From NCBI GenBank assembly GCA_938009755.1, contig CALLIL010000009.1, positions 62,001 through 126,000 on the forward strand: 64,000 bases of DNA, in the 5' to 3' direction. Below the pieces are notes generated by a model, which worked only from the letters and a program-made list of their open reading frames with translations, ran no database searches and was not told where the DNA came from. Within the stretch, counting starts at the first letter, position 1; each line of letters opens with the position of its first letter. The translations under genes and the position numbers were made by a program. Source of the DNA: an uncultured Marinomonas sp. GTDB taxonomy: Bacteria; Pseudomonadota; Gammaproteobacteria; Pseudomonadales; Marinomonadaceae. This document shows positions 55,458 through 63,224 of the stretch, piece by piece.

Positions 55458-56426
55458 ATGTTTGAAACATTAATACTTATGTTAGACGCGACAATGCGAG
55501 TGTCTACGCCATTAATCTTCGCTGCGTTGGCGGGTTTGTTCTCGGAACGAGCGGGCATCGTTGACATCGGTTTGGAAGGTAAAATCTTAGGCAGTGCCTT
55601 TGCCGCTGCTGCTGCGGCGTCCATTTTTGGTTCCGCTTGGATTGGCTTGTTTTTTGGTATCGCGGCGTCTATTTCCTTAGCGATGATTCATGGCTTTGCG
55701 TGTATTACGCATCGTGGTGATCACATCGTATCGGGCGTGGCGATTAACACCATTGTTGCGGGCTTAACGGTTACCTTGTCTATGTATTGGTTTGGCATGG
55801 GCGGACAAACACCAACGCTATCGGGTGACGAGCGCTTCTTGTCCATCACCTTCCCATTTGCGGATGCGTTGGCGGATGTGCCTGTGATTGGCTTGATTTA
55901 CTCTGAGCTATTAAGCGGACACAACTTATTAGTGTATCTCGCTTTCGCCATGGTGCCATTTACCTACTGGGTGATTTATAAAACACGTTTCGGTTTGCGT
56001 TTACGCGCGGTAGGTGAAAACCCTCATGCGGTCGACACAGCAGGTATTTCAGTGGCTTTTCTTCGTTACCGAGCTTTGATTATTTGTGGCATCTTGTGTG
56101 GTATTGCTGGCGCGTACCTTTCGACAGCACACAACGCGGGCTTCTTGAAAGACATGAGCGCGGGTAAAGGTTACATGGCATTGGCCGCACTTATCTTTGG
56201 TAAATGGCGACCAGTTCCTGTTTTGTTGGCTTGTCTATTGTTTGGTTTCTTAGATGCTGTAGCGATTCGCATGCAAGGCGTGGTGATTCCAGGCATCGGC
56301 GAAGTACCAGTTCAAGCCATCGAAGTCTTGCCTTACGTTCTGACGGTTCTATTGTTGGCGGGTTTCATTGGCAAAGCGATCGGGCCAAAAGCCGTCGGTC
56401 GACCTTATGTGAAAGAGCGAGCTTAA
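55458..56426 (+). CDS. Nucleoside ABC transporter permease 2
   Basis: A 322-aa BPD_transp_2-type permease. Segments typical of the second subunit: STPLIFAALAGLFSERAGIVDIGLEG and HRGDHIVSGVAINTIVAGLT, with LRAVGENPHAVDTAGISV in the coupling region. It lies ten bases after permease 1 and one base before cdd. Confidence 0.93.
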   Translation: MFETLILMLDATMRVSTPLIFAALAGLFSERAGIVDIGLEGKILGSAFAAAAAASIFGSAWIGLFFGIAASISLAMIHGFACITHRGDHIVSGVAINTIVAGLTVTLSMYWFGMGGQTPTLSGDERFLSITFPFADALADVPVIGLIYSELLSGHNLLVYLAFAMVPFTYWVIYKTRFGLRLRAVGENPHAVDTAGISVAFLRYRALIICGILCGIAGAYLSTAHNAGFLKDMSAGKGYMALAALIFGKWRPVPVLLACLLFGFLDAVAIRMQGVVIPGIGEVPVQAIEVLPYVLTVLLLAGFIGKAIGPKAVGRPYVKERA

Positions 56427-56427
56427 T

Positions 56428-56859
56428 ATGTCAGAACTTAAAACGACAGAGTCTGATATTCAGATGGATGAACAGTTGTTTGGGCTTGCCAAAGATGCAA
56501 TGAGTAAGGCCTACGTGCCTTACTCACACTTCACGGTTGGTGCGGCAATCCGTACCGCCAGCGGCAATCTGTACACTGGTTGTAATGTTGAAAACGCGGC
56601 TTATCCAGAAGGTGTCTGCGCCGAAGGTGGCGCAATCTCTGCCATGGTGTTAGGCGGCGATAGGGAAATAAAAGACATTTACGTCATCGGAAAAGGCGAG
56701 CATTTAGTTACGCCTTGTGGCGGTTGCCGCCAGAAAATCCGTGAATTCGCCTCAGCGGATATTCAAATCCACATCTGTGGTCCTGAAGGTGTCCGCAAAA
56801 CATTGACCATGGAAGAATTGTTGCCACACTCGTTTGGCCCTGAAAACTTACAACAGTAA
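56428..56859 (+). CDS. cdd: Cytidine deaminase
   Basis: Deaminates cytidine and deoxycytidine to uridine forms. 143 aa, the short homotetrameric type. Zinc motifs: the C-A-E in GVCAEGGAISAM and the PCGGCRQ-type TPCGGCRQKIREFAS; FTVGAAIRTASGNLYTGCNVENAAYPE is the substrate loop. The R-T usual after C-A-E is G-G here. Located one base after the permease gene, it processes nucleosides brought in by this transporter. Confidence 0.95.
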   Translation: MSELKTTESDIQMDEQLFGLAKDAMSKAYVPYSHFTVGAAIRTASGNLYTGCNVENAAYPEGVCAEGGAISAMVLGGDREIKDIYVIGKGEHLVTPCGGCRQKIREFASADIQIHICGPEGVRKTLTMEELLPHSFGPENLQQ

Positions 56860-56975
56860 TTTTCCTTTCTCTGACGGCTTTTTTACTCTTATATGTTCTG
56901 CGTAGCATTGGTTGTTAAGAGGCATTTGTCTAACATGGCGTTTATCGATATGAATTAAAAAGGAAGATAGACGAC

Positions 56976-57356
56976 ATGCGACATATTGGCTCTTTTGGTT
57001 TAGTAATCATACTGTTAGCGTTGGCAGGTTGTGCCAGTGGGCCGATTTCTCGTGCCGATGCATCGGGTTTTGAGGAGCGCGGCGAGGCAAGTTACTACGC
57101 GGCAAAATACCAAGGCAGAGCAACGGCCAGCGGCGAGTTATTTGACCAAAACAGCATGACCGCAGCGCACAAACGTTTGCCTTTTGGCTCCAAAGTCAAA
57201 GTGACCAACGTGGCGAACGGGAAAAGTGTTGTGGTTCGCATTAATGACAGAGGGCCGTTTGTAAGTGGTCGAATCATCGATTTGAGCAAATCCGCCTTTC
57301 AGCGAATCGGCAATACAAACGCGGGTGTGATTGATGTGGAAATTGAAGTGTATTAA
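56976..57356 (+). CDS. RlpA-like lipoprotein, septal-ring lytic transglycosylase domain
   Basis: A 126-aa lipoprotein: lipobox LALAGCAS gives Cys19 lipidation. The rest is a single double-psi beta-barrel: EASYYAAKYQGRATASGELF, MTAAHKRLPFGSKVKV with the conserved His, and INDRGPFVSGRIIDLSKSAF with the catalytic Asp. There is no SPOR domain, so it is much shorter than RlpA proper and would not be targeted to denuded septal glycan in the same way. Its stop overlaps the convergent next gene by a few bases. Confidence 0.88.
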   Translation: MRHIGSFGLVIILLALAGCASGPISRADASGFEERGEASYYAAKYQGRATASGELFDQNSMTAAHKRLPFGSKVKVTNVANGKSVVVRINDRGPFVSGRIIDLSKSAFQRIGNTNAGVIDVEIEVY

Positions 57357-59752
57357 CTTCTCGCTTTATTGAGTAAATCTGGCGTGAGTTGAAGTGTTGC
57401 GATCACTTGTCCAAAGTCTTCTGGGTCTCGCTGAATGGTGAAACCCAAATGACGACAGAACTCGATCATGTGTTTGTTTTCTGCCAGTACAATGCCTTTC
57501 ATTACCTTGATTCCTTTGTCTGCGGCGACTTGAAAAAGTTGTCGCATAAGGTACGACGCCAACCCTAAACCTTGATATTCATCCGCTAATACCACAGCGA
57601 ATTCACAGCTTTTATCGTCAAAGTTATCTATGTAACGAGCGGTGCCAATCAGCGTGTCTTTCTCATCTTTTTGAACGACGGCCAGCAGCGCCATTTCTCG
57701 GTCGTAATCAATGTGCGATAAGCTTGCCAGCATGCGTGGCGTGAGCTCTGAAATACTGGATATGAAACGAAAATAGCGGGTTTCATTGGACATGCCGCGA
57801 ACAAAGTCGGCCAAAATCGCCGAGTCTCTTGGCAACACAGGTCGAATGGTCGCCAGCTCGTCATTTTTCAACAAACGTTCTGAAACCCATTGTCTTGGAT
57901 AAGGGTGAATGGCCAGATATTCATAACGTCGCCAATGGCTTGCGTCTCGCAGAGTAATGGACACATCAGCGTAAATACTGCCGCTTTCATGCAGCCTGAC
58001 ATCGGCCAATTCCAAATGCGCAATTTCGGGCAATTCACATACCATGGTAGACAAATTTCTGAGCAAGCTTTCAAGCTCAAAAGACGTTTCATTAGGAAAA
58101 GCACGTTGAATTAAGTCCTTCGCCAATACGGTGTTCAACGGCGGCAAAGCAACCGCTTCTGCTTGCTTGAGTTGATGAGCGCCTTCCAATGACAAACCAA
58201 TGGTTGGGCCGAAAATGGCGTCTTGGAACACACGCAAATGAATCGGTGCGCTAAGCAAGTGTGAAGGCTGACGACGGGTAATTAATGGAATATGAAACAG
58301 TTCAAAAATGTCTCGTAACGCATCGTTGTTTTGAAGCTTTTGGTCGCTTTTGGCCAATGCGCTTAAGGCGTTAGAAGCTTGCGATACGTCGATTTTGAAA
58401 CGAAACGCATGACTGTCAGCAGATTGCTTAGCGAGTAATTGGTTGCGTTTGAATTGCACCAAAAACTGGAAACCTTCCATCGCCGTTTCAGGCGTTCTAA
58501 ACGTCGGAATGCCCGCTTCGTTAATGCGTGTGCGCATGTTGGTCATATTGCCGCCGCCAAGCAAACACACCATGACGAGTTTCTTTTGGTCTTTGTGTAA
58601 TGCGGTGATGAAATCGTAGAGTGACTCTATATCGATCAACGCGGTTGGGCTGAGAGTGAGCAACACCGCGCCGCAATCGTCGCTGCTCAGAGCGTCCGCG
58701 GCAAGCTGGATAAAAAGATCTGTGGCGCAGCTCGCCCAAACGGTTGTCACCGAACCAACGCCGCCACGACCAGCCATGGTGGTTTCAAGTTTCGTACGCA
58801 GTTCGCCTTCAGGGTTGAGTAGGTCGATGTCCAATTCCATGGCGCGTTGCGCCGCTAATTCTCCCGGCCCTGCGCCGTTGCCAATGATCAATAACGAACC
58901 GTCTTTGACGCGTCTAGCATTAGTCATAACAGACGCCGCGGCAATCAAATCATTCAAGCGTCGACCACGAACCGCGCCCGTTCGGCTTAAGGCCGCATCC
59001 AGCACGCGTTCATCCGCGCCAACGGAATGTTCAGTAACAACCGCAACAGGCTTGCTTCGGCCTGTGGCGCGTAAGCTGCTGAGAAAACGTGTCGGTTTAC
59101 CGATTTTCTGCAAGTACATTAAAATCGCCTGACTTTCAAAATCCGTCGATAAATAATCCAATACTTGTGAAGGCAAAACATCCACTGGCGCGCCCATGGA
59201 AACCACTTGAGAGAAACCGATGCCTTGCCACGTGGCCCAATCCACCAAGGCGCTGGCAACGGTGCCAGATTGCGACATAAGCGCCAATCGTCCTGTTAAC
59301 GGTTGTGTGAGGCCAAGCCACGCAAAAACGCCTTGCTTCGGACGGCACACGCCAAAGCTGTTTGGGCCAAGTAAGCGAACATTATGTTCACGCAAAACAG
59401 GCAAGAGCTCGGCGGCTGGTTCTCCTGTCCAAGACAGCATCAATAACGAACCAATATGAGCGTCGCCACAGGCAGAAATAATGGCTTTCATGTCGGTGTG
59501 TGAATGGTCGCCAACCAGCACCGCAAGCTCTGGCGTCAGTGTGTTTTGCTCCAAGAGTGAAGGCAAAGAATCGAACAAAGGAAAATGACACGTTTGATTT
59601 GGCGCAACGCCGACGATACTCACAGGACACGACTTTTTGGCACTGGAAAGCGACGCCAATAACGCCAACATGAGCGGTTCGTTTTGGTCGTTGCCCGTTA
59701 GCACCACCATGGATTTTGGGGCAAGCAAAGGTTGCAATGCATGTTGGCTCAC
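57353..59752 (-). CDS. Acyl-CoA synthetase (NDP-forming)-like/GNAT fusion, decayed synthetase part
   Basis: A 799-aa relative of PatZ/Pka protein acetyltransferases (about 880-900 aa). N-terminal CoA-binding domain (MVVLTGNDQNEP; LLGPNSFGVCRP) and succinyl-CoA-synthetase-like domains (LALMSQSGTVASALVDWA) are present, but the phospho-His motif S-H-T-G is lost (GADERVLDAALSRTG), and the ATP-grasp part is cut down to ~475-545, with its nucleotide-binding half missing. The C-terminal GNAT domain (~625-790) keeps its acetyl-CoA loop in DEYQGLGLASYLMRQL. A protein lysine acetyltransferase with a regulatory pseudo-synthetase is the best guess. Divergent from a deacetylase-family gene. Confidence 0.85.
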   Translation of the reverse strand: MSQHALQPLLAPKSMVVLTGNDQNEPLMLALLASLSSAKKSCPVSIVGVAPNQTCHFPLFDSLPSLLEQNTLTPELAVLVGDHSHTDMKAIISACGDAHIGSLLMLSWTGEPAAELLPVLREHNVRLLGPNSFGVCRPKQGVFAWLGLTQPLTGRLALMSQSGTVASALVDWATWQGIGFSQVVSMGAPVDVLPSQVLDYLSTDFESQAILMYLQKIGKPTRFLSSLRATGRSKPVAVVTEHSVGADERVLDAALSRTGAVRGRRLNDLIAAASVMTNARRVKDGSLLIIGNGAGPGELAAQRAMELDIDLLNPEGELRTKLETTMAGRGGVGSVTTVWASCATDLFIQLAADALSSDDCGAVLLTLSPTALIDIESLYDFITALHKDQKKLVMVCLLGGGNMTNMRTRINEAGIPTFRTPETAMEGFQFLVQFKRNQLLAKQSADSHAFRFKIDVSQASNALSALAKSDQKLQNNDALRDIFELFHIPLITRRQPSHLLSAPIHLRVFQDAIFGPTIGLSLEGAHQLKQAEAVALPPLNTVLAKDLIQRAFPNETSFELESLLRNLSTMVCELPEIAHLELADVRLHESGSIYADVSITLRDASHWRRYEYLAIHPYPRQWVSERLLKNDELATIRPVLPRDSAILADFVRGMSNETRYFRFISSISELTPRMLASLSHIDYDREMALLAVVQKDEKDTLIGTARYIDNFDDKSCEFAVVLADEYQGLGLASYLMRQLFQVAADKGIKVMKGIVLAENKHMIEFCRHLGFTIQRDPEDFGQVIATLQLTPDLLNKARS

Positions 59753-59904
59753 GGGCTTCTCCTGATTCAGATACGGAATAAACGGGTTATCAAGATACCA
59801 TGTTTTTCAACAATGAGAGTCTCAATTCATGGATTATAAGTTAAGAAGAGTCGTTAAGAAGAGTAGACGCGCTTTGCCATTTTATGGCTTGATATAACGC
59901 AATT

Positions 59905-59918
59905 AAAAATAATAAAAA
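59905..59918 (+). promoter_or_regulatory. A-rich tract before the deacetylase gene, possible Hfq/Crc site
   Basis: AAAAATAATAAAAA contains AATAATAA, an exact A-A-N-A-A-N-A-A match, five bases before the AGGAAG ribosome-binding site. In Pseudomonas this CA motif near start codons is where Hfq and Crc repress translation; crc is present in this genome. Confidence 0.4.
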
Positions 59919-59933
59919 TCACAGGAAGATGAC

Positions 59934-60857
59934 ATGCCAACGGCTTACCTGACACACACGTATTGCGATCGACACAATATGGGCGACGAACATCCAGAAT
60001 CGCCTCAACGTCTTGGCGCGATTCAAAACCGCTTGATTACGGGCCAATTGATGGATTTTATTCGTCGAATTGAAGCGACGCCCGCCACCAGAGAACAACT
60101 GATCAACACCCATGACACCGCTTATGTGGACTCAATCTTTGCTCGTGCGCCAGAAGATGGTCATGTTGAGATCGCCGCTGAAACCTTAATGATGACACAC
60201 ACATTAGACGCCGCTTTGCACGCCGCAGGCTCCGTTGTCGATGCGGTGGATTTGGTGATGAAAGGCGACGTGGATAACGCCTTTTGCGCGATTCGACCAC
60301 CGGGACATCATGCCGAATTCGACAAAGCCATGGGCTTTTGTTTGTTCAATAACATTGCGGTTGGCACGCGTCACGCCATTCATCAACATGGATTAGAGCG
60401 CGTCGCCATTGTCGACTTCGATGTGCATCACGGTAACGGCACAGAAAACATTTTTAAAACAGACAACAAGGTTTTATACGCCTCCAGTTATCAACATCCG
60501 TTTTTCCCTTACGCTGATCCGGGCGCGTCCCACGACAACATTTTGCACATGCCATTGGAAGCGGGTTCTGGCAGCGAAGCCTTCCGCGCCATTATTTCCG
60601 AGCAATTATTACCAAGGCTGGAAAGCTTCAAACCTCAGCTCATCATGATCTCCGCGGGCTTCGACGCACACAAAGAAGACCCAATGGGGCAATTAAGGCT
60701 AGAAGAGTCGGATTTCGTTTGGATCACCGAGCGCTTAATGGCAATGGCGGACAAACATTGTGAGGGAAAAATCGTCTCGGTATTGGAAGGCGGCTACAAC
60801 ATCGACGCGCTTGGTCGAGCGGCTTTTGGGCATATTCGCAGCTTGATGAGGCTTTGA
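59934..60857 (+). CDS. Histone deacetylase/acetoin utilisation family deacetylase
   Basis: A 307-aa zinc deacetylase of the arginase-deacetylase fold. All active-site groups are visible: IRPPGHHAEFDKAMGFC with the His pair, VDFDVHHGNGTENIF with Asp and His zinc ligands, ISAGFDAHKEDPMG with the third ligand Asp, and SVLEGGYNIDALG with the Tyr. Class II/HDLP-like; substrates in bacteria include acetylated proteins, acetylpolyamines and acetoin-related compounds. Divergently transcribed from the GNAT fusion gene with a 181-base shared upstream region. Confidence 0.93.
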   Translation: MPTAYLTHTYCDRHNMGDEHPESPQRLGAIQNRLITGQLMDFIRRIEATPATREQLINTHDTAYVDSIFARAPEDGHVEIAAETLMMTHTLDAALHAAGSVVDAVDLVMKGDVDNAFCAIRPPGHHAEFDKAMGFCLFNNIAVGTRHAIHQHGLERVAIVDFDVHHGNGTENIFKTDNKVLYASSYQHPFFPYADPGASHDNILHMPLEAGSGSEAFRAIISEQLLPRLESFKPQLIMISAGFDAHKEDPMGQLRLEESDFVWITERLMAMADKHCEGKIVSVLEGGYNIDALGRAAFGHIRSLMRL

Positions 60858-60881
60858 GTCGGTGTGAACGCCTACTTTGTA

Positions 60882-61250
60882 TTAGAAGTAGGAAATGGCA
60901 TAGGTACAAATGAACAAAAAAAGAATCGTCAATGTGAACTCGTAAAAACCTGAAGGCAGTAGATTGGCTTTGGCTTGTAACCACAGCGTAGGGCGTTTGA
61001 GCAAAGAAGGCCACTGATCGACTTGCAGCAAAGGCAAACTGATGAGCATCATCAACAGACCAGACACCAACGCCGCATTTCCCCAAGATTCGCCAAGGTT
61101 TTGCGCGCCATACCAAAACACATTCCACGCGCCGGCCAACAACGCCAACAGAGCCAAATGACCTTGATAAGATTGCAGTCGGTCACGTATCGGAGACGGC
61201 ACCTTGAGCAACAAAATCACTACCATAAAAAACGTCATGACAATGCCCAT
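60882..61250 (-). CDS. Small membrane protein of unknown function
   Basis: A 122-aa protein with four hydrophobic stretches: MTFFMVVILLLKV, LALLALLAGAWNVFWYGA, ALVSGLLMMLISLPLL and YEFTLTILFLFICTYAI. No signal peptide cleavage site or known motif is recognised. It is convergent with the deacetylase gene (24 bases between stops). Composition and full-length helices speak for a real gene; function cannot be stated. Confidence 0.7.
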   Translation of the reverse strand: MGIVMTFFMVVILLLKVPSPIRDRLQSYQGHLALLALLAGAWNVFWYGAQNLGESWGNAALVSGLLMMLISLPLLQVDQWPSLLKRPTLWLQAKANLLPSGFYEFTLTILFLFICTYAISYF

Positions 61251-61511
61251 AAAACTTGTTCGCCTTACTTATGCTGATTAAATGAATAAAAGAGAGACAA
61301 CCATTAGACGTGGGAAGTTCAACATTCTTACACAAATGCCAAGAAAATATTAGCGGTTTGAAATGTAACGCTGTTTGAAAGAAGGTTTTAGCAGTTAAAC
61401 CACATACTTCTTTATGATGTTTGCTTTTTTGCTTCGCTCTACATCTCTCAAAATCTTAAGAGATATATTTCGGTATTAGCGATTTGTAAGCGCATCATTC
61501 ACATAGTACCT

Positions 61512-62435
61512 CTACGTCCACAAAGGCCTAGTCTCCCAATCTAAAGGGAAGCCCATTTTTGTCGTGTCTATATCATGAGTTTTTATTAAATTTTTAACAC
61601 GCGATTTCCAATGATGTTCAGGAGAAATAATATTCATAATGTAGAGAATGATCGTTAAAGTGTTGTAGAGCTTTTTTAAATTTCTATTTTCGTTAGGCAG
61701 GTTCAAAAGACTATTAATCAAGTCACTTGGGCCATTTTTGGGAAGCTTCATTTGTTTAGGGAATACTCGGTTCCATAGCCTTGCATGATGAGCCGCTTTG
61801 TTCCTTACTAAAGATAAGTGCTCGCAAAAAGAGGTCATGATTGCTTCATTAAGGCTATAGGCCTGACTGATCGCCATACGATCGCTTCTCTGGCTTATAT
61901 TGGAAAACCACTTAGATAGTTGTCCCATGGTCATTAACTCAACCACAGCCCATATTGGAGGCAAATCTTCTTTGTACTTTGTTCTTAGGTGGCAAATAAA
62001 GTCTTCGTCACTTTGGTTTACCTCATGTTCTAATTTCCTTCGTCCATTTTGATATTTTCTGTCGTCTTTAAAAGTCTCACTGACAAGGTGTGGATGGGAT
62101 GTATTGTGGCGATGACTTAATTGATAAGCCATTTGCGTGCGCAGAGAAACCTCGATTCGCTCAATAGCATCCATGAGCAATAAACGAAGCTCCCGATCAA
62201 AAGTATATAAGTTAAGCACATCATCAAAAGTGGTTCCTTCCAATATTTGATGAGTGTCATGATCCGTTTCAAATGGAATGCAATAAGCTGCTAGACGATA
62301 GTAATTGAGCTGGGATAAGTAGAATTCAGCTTTGTTTGTGTCTTGGATAATTAAGCCATGAGATTTCAGAATAGTGACCTGTTCTGAAAATGTTTTAGGA
62401 GGTTTATTGAAAGGGATTTTGTTCTGGTCAGTCAT
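61512..62435 (-). CDS. Abi family protein (Abi_2, AbiD/AbiF-like)
   Basis: A 307-aa cytosolic protein of the phage abortive-infection family Abi_2. N-terminal NKPPKTFSEQVTILKSHGLII and YYRLAAYCIPFE are typical, as is FDRELRLLLMDAIERIEVSLR. The HEPN-type R-x4-H motif appears as RNKAAHHARLWNR, suggesting RNase activity against phage or host RNA. Its AT content is higher than in the flanking core genes. Located beside a type I restriction locus, it fits a defence island. Confidence 0.88.
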   Translation of the reverse strand: MTDQNKIPFNKPPKTFSEQVTILKSHGLIIQDTNKAEFYLSQLNYYRLAAYCIPFETDHDTHQILEGTTFDDVLNLYTFDRELRLLLMDAIERIEVSLRTQMAYQLSHRHNTSHPHLVSETFKDDRKYQNGRRKLEHEVNQSDEDFICHLRTKYKEDLPPIWAVVELMTMGQLSKWFSNISQRSDRMAISQAYSLNEAIMTSFCEHLSLVRNKAAHHARLWNRVFPKQMKLPKNGPSDLINSLLNLPNENRNLKKLYNTLTIILYIMNIISPEHHWKSRVKNLIKTHDIDTTKMGFPLDWETRPLWT

Positions 62436-62720
62436 TTTCTACTCCCCAGAAACAAGTAACCCCTCGCAGGGCGCTGATCTTACGGGTAGCGGGAGGGGTG
62501 TTGTTGCTGTTCATTATATCCATTGAATCATCAGTTGCAACGTTTTTGTATGCTCTTATTGAGCAAGATTGCAACGGAGAAAACTGGCAAATCCTTATAT
62601 GTTTAAACATACTACCATCCATGAGTACGAATTAGAGAAATTTAAATTTGAGAGTTTAGCTTTTTCCTAGATTACCTATTTTTCTGAAGTTTTGCCTCAA
62701 TTTAAGGGAAAGAATACGTT

Positions 62721-63005
62721 TTAATGGGCAGATAGCGCTTTATAAAAATTCGGGTTTTCTTCAATCGTCGCCAATACTTTCGCCGCCAGCCCTGTAGGGT
62801 TTCGGCGTCTACTTTCCCAACTCTTGATAGTATCAACACTGGTGCCAAGCGCTTTGGCGAAATCCGCTTGAGAGACTTGTAAACTCTGGCGAATGCTCTT
62901 TACATCGGTGATGTCAAAGCGCGTCACTCTCGCCGCTTTTTTATCGCCTTGGTGTATCTCTACGGCTTCTTCTAAAGAGGATTTTAGATCGTTAAAAATG
63001 CTCAT
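62721..63005 (-). CDS. NadS/HigA-like helix-turn-helix antitoxin, orphan
   Basis: A 94-aa DNA-binding protein from ATG 63003-63005 (MSIFNDLKSSLEEAVEIHQG); an upstream in-frame start adds 17 residues unlike the family. The HTH_XRE-type motif is SLQVSQADFAKALGTSVDTIKSWE followed by RRRNPTGLAAKVLATIEENP. This layout matches antitoxins of the RelE/HigB-type toxin-antitoxin systems. The toxin gene expected just upstream is absent: the 220 bases to hsdM hold no fitting frame. It probably regulates itself or the adjacent restriction genes. Confidence 0.85.
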   Translation of the reverse strand: MSIFNDLKSSLEEAVEIHQGDKKAARVTRFDITDVKSIRQSLQVSQADFAKALGTSVDTIKSWESRRRNPTGLAAKVLATIEENPNFYKALSAH

Positions 63006-63030
63006 GTTAAATTCCCAATGGAAAGTAGGT

Positions 63031-63041
63031 GTACATTGTAC
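63031..63041. promoter_or_regulatory. Palindrome GTACATTGTAC, probable operator
   Basis: An 11-base palindrome with arms GTACA/TGTAC, 26 bases upstream of the antitoxin-like gene's start. Antitoxins of this class bind such short palindromes over their own promoter. Confidence 0.5.
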
Positions 63042-63224
63042 TCTTTTTTGTTTCATGAAAATACAAAAGAGCCATGCTTTTTGCTGTGAATGAGTGAGAC
63101 TTCATGTCATTTCTAAACAACGCATTAAACGCTATTTTTCTGTAAACCTCATGTAGTCATTAAATCCCAAGACTAAGTCAGTTATCATGGGCAAATATCA
63201 GTTTAGAAAAACAGGAATTAATAA

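Noticed and set aside
57353-57356. Frameshift or misassembly at the rlpA-like/acyl-CoA-synthetase junction
   Set aside because: Both proteins end with complete domains; it is a simple tail-to-tail overlap.
63042-63224. Toxin gene partnering the NadS-like antitoxin
   Set aside because: No frame of toxin size with a start and binding site is present on either strand in this gap.
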